A stretch of DNA of 64,000 bases from Phytophthora quininea (GCA_011947345.1 JAAVTG010001003.1:1426001-1490000), one strand, 5' to 3'; numbered from the stretch's first letter, positions 42,590 through 54,026 are shown. Notes: generated by a model not told the origin, from the letters alone. A program made the numbers and translations.

Positions 42590-44229
42590 GTTGCTTGCTT
42601 AATTCGTTTTGTTTTGTGTGTGTGTTTTTTTTTAGGGGATTCATAAAATAAATAAAAATGCGACATGACGGATGATGACGAATATTACAAAATAAAATGT
42701 GTACACACAATTTATTAGAGAACTCTATATGCAGGTCTCTAATAAATTCGTCAAGGTGGCTATCGCTCACACGGAGCTCGTAGAGCGATATTGGCCGCGT
42801 CCGTCTGAAAGTCTGTGCTGTTGCTGCCGGTGGTCTCAGATTGCGAGAGTTTCGCCTGGTGCTATTCGCAACGTGTTTGGCCAAGTGCGACGGTTGCCAC
42901 GGGGCTGTTCGTCGCTTCTTCTTATTGTGTTGGGCAACAGTATTTGGTCTAGTGGAGCTAACCAACTGTTCTGAACCATCCAGTGACTGTCATAGTCCTC
43001 CAGCTTGAGAAGAATGCTGTAGTCCGATTGATAAATGGCCATCATATCGTGCACACACGAAACCCAGGTTAGTCGGAACGTACCTAATGAAACAATTGCG
43101 GGTCTTTTGCGGATACTTGTTGCTGAAATGAGCATGCGTAGTCGCTGTCGGTCAAAGCTCATGCGTGCGATTGAAAACGTGAGCGGTGACTACTTTCACA
43201 ACTCGCAAAAAGTAGGATCACTGAGCATACATGAGACTTTACAAAGTGATTCGCCCATCCAATGCGCTATGCTGATGCGCTTGAAGGGCGACAGACACGG
43301 GCGTTAGACGGACAAGAGTGGGAGACGCGCAGCTTTCAAGAGCTGCAGCTGCAACTGCTGAGCCTCGCCGTATTTTGGCTATCTATTGTTGCTGGCTCCT
43401 CGGATTACCGTTCCAAGTTAATCACCTCAACTGTTGCCAACAAAAACCGTTCCAACCGCCAAATCAGTAGCTAAAAAGAAGATCCAATCAAACCGACACG
43501 GGTTCACAAGGTCACACGCCAATTCCCCTCATCAGCTTCTGGGAGCCGCTGCTGGAGGGGAAACCTACCTTATCAAGGTTCTCCTGGTCTTGCCACGTCC
43601 AGTGCGAGATATACAACCCCTCTGAGTGAAAACGATCAGTGTTCTTTCGCACAACTCCTCAGGATATAAAGTGGCATCAAATTGCTAGTTCCACTAATCA
43701 TCCTATTCGAACAGGCCCCGTACTTCATGGCAGCGCTTGTGTAACATCTTGTCGCTATTCAATGTTTGACACACCCTCTCCCCATCCTCCGCCCTGCTAC
43801 GTTTCAGTCGATGTCGTCTTCGTGTGGTATCCTGAGTACCGAAACTCTGCAACAGCAACAAAAACCGACTCTTGTACGACCCAATAATATATTTTATGTC
43901 GTGGTTACAACTGAATGAGTTCAAAAAATAGTTGTGTAGATCCGTTTGCTTGTTCAGTTCTGGTCAGTATCGGCCACACACCAGAGAGTGCCGAGGAGGC
44001 AGTAGTTGAAGAGCTGCTTGCCTCCGACATAGTGTTATTGGTAACCGCTGTCACACCCGTAGTCTTCATTGTCCCTCGCGAATGGATGTAACTTTCTCGT
44101 CGTCGGTACCCGTACGCGACGCATTTAACAAAACCTGAAATTTGATCTGACGAAACTCAATTCTAGACCACCTCCTTATAATTGGACAATTAGTGGGTAG
44201 GTGCAGCGGCCTATCATTCGCCAAAAGAC
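42590..44229. other. 1.6-kb region without a recognised gene
   Basis: Near 42709-42748 there is a perfect 13-bp inverted repeat. On the minus strand an open stretch 42836-43162 (108 residues, beginning MSFDRQRLRMLISATSIRKR) may be a gene fragment, but I recognise no family and give it no call. The remainder, 43163-44229, is AT-richer and shows only short frames. Confidence 0.4.
42709..42748. repeat. Perfect 13-bp inverted repeat
   Basis: AATTTATTAGAGA (42709-42721) and TCTCTAATAAATT (42736-42748) are exact inverted copies with a 14-nt spacer, 120 bp upstream of the lumazine synthase ATG. It could be a hairpin, a transposon end remnant, or a palindromic regulatory site. Confidence 0.7.
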
Positions 44230-45306
44230 ATGCAAGCCCCCACGCCCGCTCTCTCAACATCCGTCGCACCGCACGGCGGTCTACTCGCCGAGCTGCGCTC
44301 CCTGGTGAGCGAAGGGGACTACGGCCGATCCTACCGGCTGCACGATGTGTACAGGCTCCTCGTCTCATCCATTGATCGCTACGTGGATGGCGGCTTCAAC
44401 TGGACATTTGCGGTTGAAAGTCAAGCTCCACCACTGGTTTTCGCGGCGCGTGCAACGACATCGCTGGGTTCCGTGGCCTCCCAAGCTGCCGGCAGACGTT
44501 ACGCATCTTAAAGGCCTGCTCAAGACTAACAGCATTCTGGACTACATTCAAGAGGGCGTTCGCCAGGAATGGGCGCCTGACGCCCAGCGTCAGTGTCCGC
44601 CGGATCAATACGCTACGAGCCTACCAGGCCACTACTCGAAACTGAAGTTCAAGACTGAAGAAGCGTGCGTGCTCCCACCGGAGTTCTGGCTGCAGGCTGG
44701 AAACCGCGAATCCCCTATTCACGTGGACCACGGGCGACTCATCAGCTACATCCCTCCCTGTGCCCGATCCTGCTTCAAGATCTGGGTATTCTTCCCCCGA
44801 ACATCAAGCCAAGCTTCAAGTGGGCTAACAAAGAGGACCCCTTCAACCACATGCTGGACACAAGCGGTGCCGCAGTACTCGTGCAACGGCCAGGTGATGT
44901 GGTTTATCTTAACAGCTTGGTTTACCACTCCGTGCTGCTGGGCTTTCAGCCGGAAACACCAGACAGAAAGAAGTGGGGCGCTTTTGGTGACGTTGTTGTG
45001 CTAACAGAAGATCGCCCACAGTCTTTTAAGAACACGACTCAGCTAGCATCAGGATCGGATCGCGGATCGCAACGTGCCTGGATCGCATTGCTCAGTGCAT
45101 TCTGCGTGATGGATGGACGCGTCTGGAAGGGTGAAAATATTGAGGCTGAGAAAAAAATATTCCTGAGCAAGCTGCCCAAGAACGAGACTACGACAGTGGT
45201 CCACTCGCGTGCCACTACAAAATGGGACACAAAGAGGAGCATGCAGGAGAAGATGAGAACGTTGAGAGAGAAGAAGAAGGCAAAATCTGCCAGCATAACT
45301 GAATAA
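44230..45306 (+). CDS. JmjC/cupin-like Fe(II)/2-oxoglutarate oxygenase family protein
   Basis: Three overlapping frames combine to about 358 residues. After an N-terminal helical part (LLAELRSLVSEGDYGRSYRL) comes PPEFWLQAGNRESPIHVDHG, where HVD gives the HxD iron ligands. Next is FKIWVFF, then VLVQRPGDVVYLNSLVYHSV, whose PGD turn and distal YHSV histidine complete a JmjC-type site. The Lys-rich C-terminus (EKMRTLREKKKAKS) may be nuclear. Frame breaks are near 44408 and at the C5 run 44794-44798; a sixth C gives FFPPNIKPSF, so error is likely. JmjC proteins hydroxylate or demethylate proteins; the substrate here is not inferable. The first Met of the frame is used as start. Confidence 0.65.
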
Positions 45307-46300
45307 TACAAACGTCGTTGTTTACTTTTTTCTTTTCAGGCAGCCGCGACTCTATAGTTTGGTTTCGGGCATTTTTGAGCTACCACGGGGTTCATTAAAT
45401 GATTATGAAAAACATGGCCAGAAGGGATTGGTGGATCTTTTGAAGTATACTGAGAAACACAAAAAGTAAAAAAAAAAAAAAAACGGCATCCTACGCAGCC
45501 GCGGCTCTAAATTTTTACTCTGTGTGTCCTGTAATCGATAAATAGCTTTGTGCGAGGTCATTTATACTTCCGTCAGAGGCAACAATGCATCGGAGTGTTC
45601 TGTGACATCCTACACGTATTGCGTTTCTTCTGTATGCAATCCATATTAAAACCGGAAAAAGTACTCTTCCTACGCAGCCGCGGCTCTGATTTTACGAATT
45701 GTCAGCATCCAAGACACGATTGGATACGTATAACACGGTTGCTTTTAGTTGTTCAGAGCAAATTGAGGCAGTTGTCACTCGGTCTCACAGTCTGGAGAAA
45801 ATCGGTCACGTAGGGGTTGTTTAGTTACCGTGCAGCCGCGGGTACAGTTCAACTTTCTTTAGACCATGAACACCTCACAACAATAGCTGTAGTACGGATG
45901 CGAGCAATGACCACAACATACTTTCGTAAAGAGAATGTAGACTTTGCTTTATTGGCAGTGTTTAGTACCGAATCCCATCGAAATTAATCTACGCTAAGAG
46001 CATGAGAAACTACCGCTGGTCGCCCCCTGAGCGTTCCCGTCGGTCTTAGCTCGTTTTACTCGGCGATCAACAAATCTACGCTCAGTTTCTGCCCAGCCGT
46101 GTATAGGTTGATTCGCGCTTCGAAGTCCTGCTAATAGGTGAACACAATTACCGTACTTGAACCATGCCTAGCAGGGACACAACTTGGTATCCACATTGAC
46201 TGCCCATCGTCCAAGGGCAGCCCGAGGCCCTCCATTTGACGGTTGCTTCGCTCGCCTAGCTCCGCGGTCTTCGTGTTCTCTAAAGGGTGAGCCAAACTTT
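45307..46300. repeat. Gene-free region with four dispersed GCAGCCGCGG-type motifs
   Basis: No coding sequence is supported. A 19-bp motif, CCTACGCAGCCGCGGCTCT, occurs exactly at 45490-45508 and 45669-45687. Related cores (GCAGCCGCGACTCT, GCAGCCGCGG) lie at 45340 and 45832, giving a spacing of about 154-179 bp. A run of about 16 A lies near 45470. The order suggests a decayed tandem repeat; the sequence between motifs is not obviously similar. Confidence 0.45.
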
Positions 46301-47809
46301 TCACAACGTAAGCGTTTGTGATCCACTGGGATCGCCCAGAAGAAACTGGATGCTTTGGCGAGACTGCGTCACCAAAAGCTTGTTAGCCTTGAGTAGACGC
46401 TTCGTTCTCGATATGAGGGCAAGTGCTGCTCGTGGCTCAGTAGAGAAGTGAGGGAATGCAATCGAGCGGTGGTGAGCCATGCTGATGACCTTCTGAAGCA
46501 ATGCACAAAGCTTCATCCGAACCCCCAGAGTATAGTCACGCTCGATCATGTTGTTAAATTGCTCGATTGGGTTGTCAATCTTAGCGAAACCAGGCGAAGA
46601 CCAGAAGCACTTCCACTTGCAGTATTGACTTTTAAGCCACATCTTCTGAATATAGTCAGCAAATCGTTTCAATTCTGGAACAGCGCGCCAGACAGAATCT
46701 GCTTTCTCGACGACCTCATTATACTCGAGTTCACTTCTTGAGTGGTGCATCTCATAGATGTAGCGATAAACTAAGTGCTTGGCGTTGTTCGACAGTCCAC
46801 TGAGACGCTTCTTGACGTCCTCAGCCACATCGAAGAAACACATTAAGTAGGTAGGAGTAGATTTTCCCGTAGTGAGCGCCAACATCTGCTCAAATTCATT
46901 GTATTGGGCGTCTTCTGCGTCACCCATAAAGTAGCTGACAACGAGATCTTTTCCACCTACTACCTTGTACAAACTCATCAGACTCCGGAGAGCATGCGCG
47001 TATTGAACCGCTATGCGCTGCGATGTAATGAAAAGCGCCAAGGGGTGGAGCTGGCGCGCTGAATCCGAAGTTCCATAACAGGGTAGCCATAGAGCACGGG
47101 CTTAAACGTAGCGCCCATGTGAAACACGAACGTGCTGGGATTTTGGTTTGCAGCTCTCAAAAGAAACTTCGTAGTTATGCCAATCACTAACGGGTTTTCA
47201 TCGCTATCATCACCGAGAACAGGACGTCCATCACTGTCCACTGGATATCCAAACGTGAAGGCAATAGAGTCAGGGAGATGTTCTGAAAATGGGGAGCCTG
47301 CAGCAATCTCAACCATCTCCTCCACTAAATCTGTGTTGGAGAGCTTGGTTCTCTTGTAGTTGTAACAAAGTTCCGGATCTGCTTAAGAGCAGACAGCGTG
47401 TCTGCCGTAAGAGCGAGTCTGTCGATTAACTCGTTGCGGATGCGTGCTGGCTTCACATCTTGTAGAACTAGGTCCTGAATCGTTGCTTTTATTGACCTCG
47501 ACAGCTTCGGCTTCTTGCTCTGCGCTCCCGTAGAAACGTGGTGCCTATGCTCGTAGAAGTGGCATAGCTGCGATGTTTCGCAGGCGACGGTCTTCAGCTT
47601 AAACTCGCACGAAGCGCCGGAGTCGGAGCACGGGGCCGATCCGCACCCGTAAGATGCATGAGATGCTCGTCGAAGTTTACTTTACACACCGTGCACCGCT
47701 TCAGCTGACTCGCAAGCATCTTCATGGCAGGGAATGCGTCGAGCCTGTGATTGACATGCTTGTCGTCGCGCAGGGTGTCTTGAAGGCGCCAGTTGTAGGT
47801 GGTGGTCAT
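46301..47809 (-). pseudogene. MULE (Mutator-like) transposase remnant
   Basis: On the minus strand from the ATG at 47809 come a Cys-containing N-terminal part (LKRCTVCKVNFDEHLMHL), a zinc-binding FLYWCH/GCM-like stretch with CHFYEHRHH, and the MULE DDE domain. The latter has the motifs GITTKFLLRAANQNPSTFVF, SYFMGDAEDAQY (second Asp), DNPIEQFNN and KRLSGLSNNAKHLV. The first catalytic Asp, normally in HxDATFK, is Gly (HMGATFK). Frame shifts occur near 47600, 47327 and 47050. The family is abundant in Phytophthora. The missing Asp argues for an inactive element; terminal repeats were not located. Confidence 0.75.
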
Positions 47810-49733
47810 GCTTTAGTTGGGTGATGCAAAAGCGAGTCTGCAGGGGGCTTTCCCGCCACTCCAGGTGAAGCGCTGTGATTGGTGGGTCTTCTCCGTAGAT
47901 GATTTTGACTGGTCGGTAGGCTAGTCTTCAGTGCAATCGTACAACTCAATAGGCACGAATCTGAATCCTCAGTCCCTCGGTACTAATGTTAGTCTTTCTA
48001 GTACAGAAGTAAAGTTCTCTCGACGCATTTCATTTTTACTTTGATCAACTCAATCACCAACGGCTACCAGGCGAGACTGACTACCGGCGATCCGCTACTT
48101 CAAGAAAAAAAGAAGACTCTACGCTTTTGTGAACATGTTCACACGATCCTTAACGTTTTTCAGTTGTGCATGAGGCCAACCCGAGTTAGAACTTGTCAAG
48201 TTCGCTGAAATTTGTCTGCGGTTCGATTTAGTACACCGAAATATCGCCATTCGAGATGTATCAGCAGAATAAACGTACTGTATGTTTATACGAGTCAGGC
48301 AGCAGATGCAGCGGGGCTGCGTAGCGGTGCACGTGCACAGAGGAAGACGTAGGACTCCCTGAGTCTGTGCCTTTAGGCTTCCAGCCTTCGGTTCTATACT
48401 AGAACCAAGTACAGTCCCGTAAGTAGGACTCGCAGAGTCAGTGTCCCTTAAAACAAGGACAACACCAATTAACTGCAAAAATAGAACTGAATTGAATTGT
48501 TTTATCTGACCCTGGTGTAAATGTATAGACTAAACTATGTGGCATAGTTAATCTAAGAGATATGTATACGAGTGGTGAAGAGCCAGATGGCTACAGAGTC
48601 GAAACTCTACGCACGGTTAAGAGTTTCGCATAACCTCCAAAGTCAACGCACGGTTATGACTTTCGTGTAACCCCGTTACAGCAGAACTATTTGGCTTCAA
48701 GTCGAAACGAAAGTTATCATGTTTAAAAAGCTTCTTGCGCGGATATGAAAGCGGAGTCTTGATCAGTAACATGATTCGATTGTAAAAGAAGTCACACAGT
48801 CCAGGAATCCAACAAGGGTTTCCGCTGGGTTTGAACGATATTGTGCAGATGTTCACAAAGATAAACATTCGAATTCTATAGGAGAAGAATACTAAGAGAG
48901 CTGAGCTATACGATAACAATTGAATATTCATCGGTCCACAACTTACGACGATATAGCCGTTGAATATTTCTCTGGCAACGGATTAGAATATGAAACGATG
49001 GTGGGCCTCCAAATACAACCCAACGATGAAGTCGTACATACTTTGCCAAAGCACATAGCGTGGTTGATGTAGGTCTGAACCTGCATAACTTCGATATTCC
49101 GCATTGACCAGAACGAAAACTACATTGTATCGGATGACTTTTATGTCCAAGGACCCGATTATTGTAGGATAAGCAATTATTTCCCCAACTGGGAAAGTCC
49201 CTATCCTAACCCTCTCGAATTCCGGGCCCAAACATACCATTAAAATATCTGTATATTTTGTTTTGACCAAACACAGTGCACCCCTAAACATTCCTAAGAA
49301 GTTCCCAATTATATTTGGAAAACCTGTTCATTACCGAATAATGCTACGTACAAATTTCAAATCAATAAGGGCATTATTACAATAAGTGCGACTCTCCCAA
49401 ATTCACCACACGCCTTTCTCCCATTCAGAAAGATGCAGCGTAGTGCAAGAGGTATCGACGTCCCGCAAGGGACGGCAGGGAAGAAGCAGCAGCAATGAAA
49501 TGCTTTGAAATTCTAGCTCTCGGTAACATGAATGAGGACTCCATTGCTAACATAGCGACTCCGCTATCTAGTTCTGTCGCTCTCCTTGTCAGATTTTTAC
49601 TCCTTGCTAACTGCTTTTTTCCATTTTTCTGCAAAGCGAGCAAAGTTCTCGCGGCAGCCAGCTCGCCAAGACTACCGCTGTTGGCTATATATCGCAGGTA
49701 GTCAACCTTGTAAGAGAACGGTATCCGCAGTTT
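47810..49733. other. Repeat-derived region with small hairpins, no gene
   Basis: No open frame here has a recognisable family. Features seen are short palindromes at 48327-48338 (GTGCACGTGCAC), paired GACTC/GAGTC hairpins at 48353 and 48427, and two tandem stem-loops at 48600-48663. This looks like the leftover of a retroelement or a MITE, but I could not define ends. Confidence 0.4.
48600..48663. repeat. Two tandem stem-loops with identical 11-nt loop and different stems
   Basis: The first is CGAAACTCT (48600-48608), loop ACGCACGGTTA, AGAGTTTCG (48620-48628). The second is AAAGTCA (48639-48645), the same loop, TGACTTT (48657-48663). Both stems are perfect but have different sequences, so pairing is kept while bases changed. 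Each unit is followed by a TAACC stretch. Confidence 0.75.
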
Positions 49734-50889
49734 ATGACACACAGCAAGCGAATTGGGAAAATTAGAGATAAAAAGGCTGCTGCTATCGAGGAGCGGGACT
49801 TGCTAACCGGTGTACAAACAGGAGAGGCCCCTGGCTGCACGCTAGGCGATCTGCCCTTGCTTGTACAAGAAACTAGTATCAAGGGCGTTGGAAATGGCTA
49901 CAAGAGTATACATGCTGCTGCTGTACTAACGCTAATGTGGCACACCTTCGGTCGTGCCATTGACACTTGTTTTACCAGAAAAAATCAAAACGCTATGTCT
50001 GCATCGGGCGAGCTATTTTTGCGTGTAGCAAGAATCAAGACGTCGGTAGTGCAAGGCATTTCGATTTACAAAGCGGCCGTGCATTGGGAGCAGTGCATGA
50101 TACATGCACTCAGCATGATTTTTGTGGGTGCTTCCGAGCCGTCAAGTTATGTGTTTCCACTGGTGCCGCACGCGGCTGCGTCTGATTTGCCTGGAGAGCA
50201 GACGTACAGTCAAGATGGAGCAATTATGTATTGGGAAAGTCTTGAAGAAAAGCATGACGCAAAGGAACCGGCGACAAAACACGTAAGAGGAAGGTCGAGT
50301 GTAGCCAAGTACATCAACGACATTATCGCGTCACCGAGCGACTCGTAGAATCCGCTGCCCCACTGCCTCCAGAACTCACGCCAGGCTTAACAGCCACTCT
50401 TTGAGGCGAGGTGCTGCTCCCTACGCGAATGCTTCGCCGAAGCTCGCAATTCAGTGGATCTCGACACGAGGGGAATGGCTGCTGGACTCTCTCACCAAGG
50501 CTTTCGCATACGTCGTCACCACTACACGGGAAGACCAAAGCGTTGGCAAGGCGCTTGTTGGGTACCAAGATCCGCATCTGCCATGCGTCACGCCGCCGAT
50601 CGTGTCCTTGAAGGCGCAACTGCCCGATCTCGAATATGCTCAGCTGCTAGCGCTGTGTGGTCAGCTTTTTAAGAACGTGTGTAGATTCACGGGCGTAAAT
50701 CTCAACGTTGACGGTTCGGTCCGGGATGCTGCTATAGCAGCACTGCTCATTCATCTTGAGGAAGTTGCAGCAGCGGTTACAAAAGAGCAGAGTGAGTCCG
50801 GCATCGCGTCACACTACTGGTACCGGTTTACAAAGCTCTTGACCAACGAAATACTTGTTACAACAATTAACATTATAGCTTTAATTTGA
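49734..50889 (+). pseudogene. Crypton-like tyrosine recombinase, frameshifted
   Basis: Reading across shifts near 50330 and 50394 gives one protein. A helical N-terminal half contains LMWHTFGRAIDTCFTRKNQN (candidate catalytic Arg) and RVARIKTSVVQG (candidate Lys). Then comes SHSLRRGAAPYAN, the H-x-x-R box of tyrosine recombinases. WISTRGEWLLDSLTKAFAYV supplies a Tyr at the expected distance. The order R, K, HxxR, Y fits DNA-cutting recombinases of Crypton elements, numerous in oomycetes. It cuts and rejoins DNA through a 3'-phosphotyrosine. The second shift is at a short C run (CC where CCC keeps frame), so it may be sequence error. A domesticated YR protein is possible. Confidence 0.6.
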
Positions 50890-50939
50890 GCTGAAGAACC
50901 AACACGACTTACAGATAAACCAACACTAATAGCAGGTCT

Positions 50940-51730
50940 TTGACCTTTGCGCTTCGGGCTGCGGCAGCTGGGCTTCGGATTGGTGGCGCTGCTCATCAAC
51001 TCGACGCTGGGTGCTCGATCGACACCAGAGTCATGTATCAAATGGGATCGTCTGCTACGAATGTTGTGGGAGACGGAGAACCATGCTCAGCTCGGGAACC
51101 GCAGTGGCGCTTGGTGCTGCCATCACGCAAATGCTTGCATCCATTGGGACAATGTAGCAAACTCTGCACAAGCTTGTCGCCACGCATGAGATCCAGTCGT
51201 GTAACTCGGTACAACCGCCAACCTGCACCTGTGATGCTTCCAGTTCTAATGCTCCAACCGCCCTCGACAGGATGACGTTGTTGTCGAGGCTCACACGTTG
51301 GCTCGGTGCTTCTTTAATTGGAACACATTTGAGCTGTGGCACACTGCAATGCAGAAGAAGAAGCAATTTGCGCAAGCTGATCTGAAGGCCTGCATTAACA
51401 TCATGATGATCGCAGGGGTCGCGACATGAATATACCTGTAGCGTCGATTGAACGAAACGGAGTCTCGTGTCGCATGTAGAAGCAGGCGCTCTGGACGCTG
51501 GCGGAAGATTTGGACAAGAAGACCAATGCCAAGCTGAGCAATATTGACGGGAAGGGCACCTCGAAGACAGACAGTTTTTGTGGAAGCGTTGGAGAAAGCT
51601 GAGACCGGAACATCGACCGGAGTACACTGCGTTGTGCTCCGCGTACATTACTCGCAAACCAGGCAACGGAATCATTGACCAGTGCACACCCGACTCGCAC
51701 ATGTGGAAGCAGAAAGACTTGGAATTGTAG
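50940..51730 (+). pseudogene. Decayed ORF downstream of the recombinase, possible DNA-binding companion region
   Basis: Several short frames with stops between them. One includes FFNWNTFELWHTAMQKKKQF followed by a helical stretch, another WRKLRPEHRPEYTALCSAYI ending at 51730. The Trp-rich pattern loosely recalls GCR1-type C-terminal domains found after tyrosine recombinases in Cryptons, but the match is weak and I cannot reconstruct a frame. Confidence 0.25.
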
Positions 51731-52628
51731 GCTCCGATCATGCATTCACTTCAACTCTCTAATAGTAAGCGTATGCATATAGAATCACAGCAAACGCACA
51801 AGCAACAGTCTCACGGTGAGTGCGCACCACGCTGACGATGTTAGTAAAACGTCAACGACATAAACATAGAATTTACGCACCCGCAGGTAGCTAACGGCAA
51901 GTCGAAGAGTATTCAGTGGAGCTGTAGGCACGAGAAACAGCCAGCATTTCACCAGCCCTGCCGGGTTTTAGGGGCAGCGACAGGTTTTCCCAGCTTCGTG
52001 GGCAGTGCGGCTTGCTGGATGGTCTCGCATCTACGCTTGGGTCTGCAGGAGATACTGGGGTCCACAGGAGTTCTTGGTGCAGCGCTGTTGGAGGGAGCGA
52101 GGGTGTAGTGCTGTGGCACCACGAGCTAAAGACCGTGCAAGGTTTTTCTTTGTTCGGAGCCAATAATATCAGCATAGTTTTTCCAAGTGTTTTGGGGTCG
52201 TTGCGCCGATTAGCTGTTTTTGTTTGGGACTGGTTTTGGAACTCGTCGATCACTGTATTGGATAAATATTGCATTCGTACCACTGAACTGGCTGAAAGTA
52301 TTGGTTGGGTTCGTGTTTCTCTAAACTACCGCAAAATCTCAGACGTTCCATCAATTTCTTCCGAGGCAATGTTGCTGTCAACATTTTCTATAACGGTGTT
52401 ACACGGTTGTTATCGATATGGGTATTCGACATTCGTAAGATGGCAATTATCCATTTCAAGAGTTGACTATGTGGCATTGTATAGCTCATAGAGGATCAGA
52501 TCAGCGTTGAATCTTGTTTTGAAGGACTCTGCAAGTCCTAGCTACGGGACTGTGCTTGGTTCTTGTATGTATACCGAAAGCTGGAAACCAACAGACATGA
52601 AGTCCTGCATCTTCCTCCGTGCTGTACA
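51731..52628. other. Region without a recognised gene before the hAT element
   Basis: About 900 bases. An open frame at 52012-52491 on the plus strand (160 residues) and another antisense to it have no recognisable motif and unusual composition. I make no gene call. Confidence 0.4.
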
Positions 52629-52636
52629 CCCCACGC
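52629..52636. repeat. Left target-site duplication of the hAT element
   Basis: CCCCACGC directly before the element's TAGGGATGG end. The same eight bases follow the other end at 56744-56751. Eight bases is the rule for hAT insertions. Confidence 0.75.
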
Positions 52637-52822
52637 TAGGGATGGTTTTAGACGACTTCTGAACTGTTCAGAACGAATAGGAAAAACGTCTAAAATACCG
52701 TCCAAAATGCAAAAGTGTCTGAAACGTTTTGGGTAGTTGGTGTGCACCACACAGTGTGCTCAAACATGCAAAAGTACTTTTGGATGTTTCTGAAACGCAG
52801 AGGCCGCGTTCAGAGGTGCGGG

Positions 52823-54026
52823 GATCAAGAACGAGCTGCCAGAGGACGAGGCCACCGTGAAGCGCTACCATTACCTGTAATAGCGCGGCGCGCTGTGTCA
52901 CCTGCATCTGCAGACGCCGATAACGGACGAAGACTAGATTGACCGACCGCTTTGTGATGGACGGCTGCTACGTGCTGACTGGACGCATGAGCAGGTAGAG
53001 CTACCAACCGCGAGACGGCCGACGAGAGTTTGTTGCTGCTGGGGTTGATCCTGTTCCACAACGAGCTCAAGGACGACATGGCCGACGCTATCGACAAGCA
53101 CAAGGCTGGCGACATCCGCACAGTGATGATCACGGGCGACAACGCTATGTGCGGGTGCTACATCGCGCCCGCGAGCAGCATGATCGCCGGCAGCTCTCGG
53201 ATGATCCTGGTCGAGATGGTCTAGACGAAGGAGGTCAAGAAGCTCGTGTGGCGCGACGTAGACTCGGAGGAGGAGAACGAGCTGCCGCAGGTCAAGCGCA
53301 TGGTCGAGAACGGCGAGGACGTGGGGCAGGCGGTCACGGGCGTGGCCTTCAACTGACTCGTGGTCGTGGGTGAGATCAAGGGGCTGCTGCTGCATATCCG
53401 CATATACAGCCGCATGACGCCCCACGGCAAGGTGGAGTGCGTGAAGCTGCCTATAGAGACTGAAGATGTCACGGAAATGTACCGTGACGGTGGCAACGAC
53501 TGCGGAGATCTCTCTTTCACCCACGCTGGCGTGGCTCTGGGTGACGCTGAGGCTTCGGTTGGTTTCACCCTCAACAAGCAAGCCCAAGTCGATCCAGTCA
53601 GTGGTGTGCCGTGAAGGCCGCTGCAGTGTGGCCTCATCGTTCGCGTCGGCCTTCCTCATCGTGTACGGGCTTAACGAGTCGGCTCTCCGCATGTTCCAGT
53701 ACTACCACGCCATCATTATGCCCCAGTGGAGCTGGATCCTGGCCGGTGGCTTCACGCTGGTCGGTTGCTCGAACGTCTTTACGCTGTCGAAGCCGTTGAA
53801 GGAGCTGATGGACACTCGTCCAACGTCCGATCGTTCCATCTACGCTGCTGCCGATCTTCGTCAACGTCATTTATTTCTGCGAAGTGCACATGCTGACCAG
53901 CGAGGTATGGTACTGCCCGTTCTCGCCGGACAATGTGGACGTGGCGAAGTGGTGGCTCCTGTCGGTCAACCACATTGCGACGGTTCTCTTCTTCTTCATC
54001 ATCTTCCAGCAGCATACGGCGGCGTA
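52823..54026 (+). pseudogene. P5-type (ATP13A-like) cation ATPase fragment, heavily mutated
   Basis: Pieces in order match the second half of a P5 ATPase: KNELPEDEATVKRYHYL, LLLGLILFHNELKDDMADAI, MITGDNAMCGCYIA (TGDN hinge), YRDGGNDCGDLSFTHAGVAL (canonical GDGGNDCGAL, first Gly now Arg) and REGRCSVASSFASAFLIVYG. Membrane segments to about 54026 complete it. The phosphorylation DKTGT half is missing. Many true nonsense codons interrupt (near 52877, 52936, 52997, 53221, 53354) plus frame shifts near 53610 and 53850, unlike the simple homopolymer shifts elsewhere. It lies wholly within the hAT element and so probably represents a captured copy of a host gene that has since decayed. Confidence 0.8.

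Noticed and set aside
42486..43162. Minus-strand frames as a new gene beside lumazine synthase
   Set aside because: No family, no promoter or intron signals, and the frame overlaps a hairpin and a repeat-rich flank.
45468..45484. Poly-A tail of a retroposed gene copy
   Set aside because: No coding sequence or target duplication on the 5' side; a simple A run in an AT-rich stretch.
52012..52491. 160-residue plus-strand frame as a gene
   Set aside because: No motif, aromatic-rich odd composition, and no start context or neighbour support.
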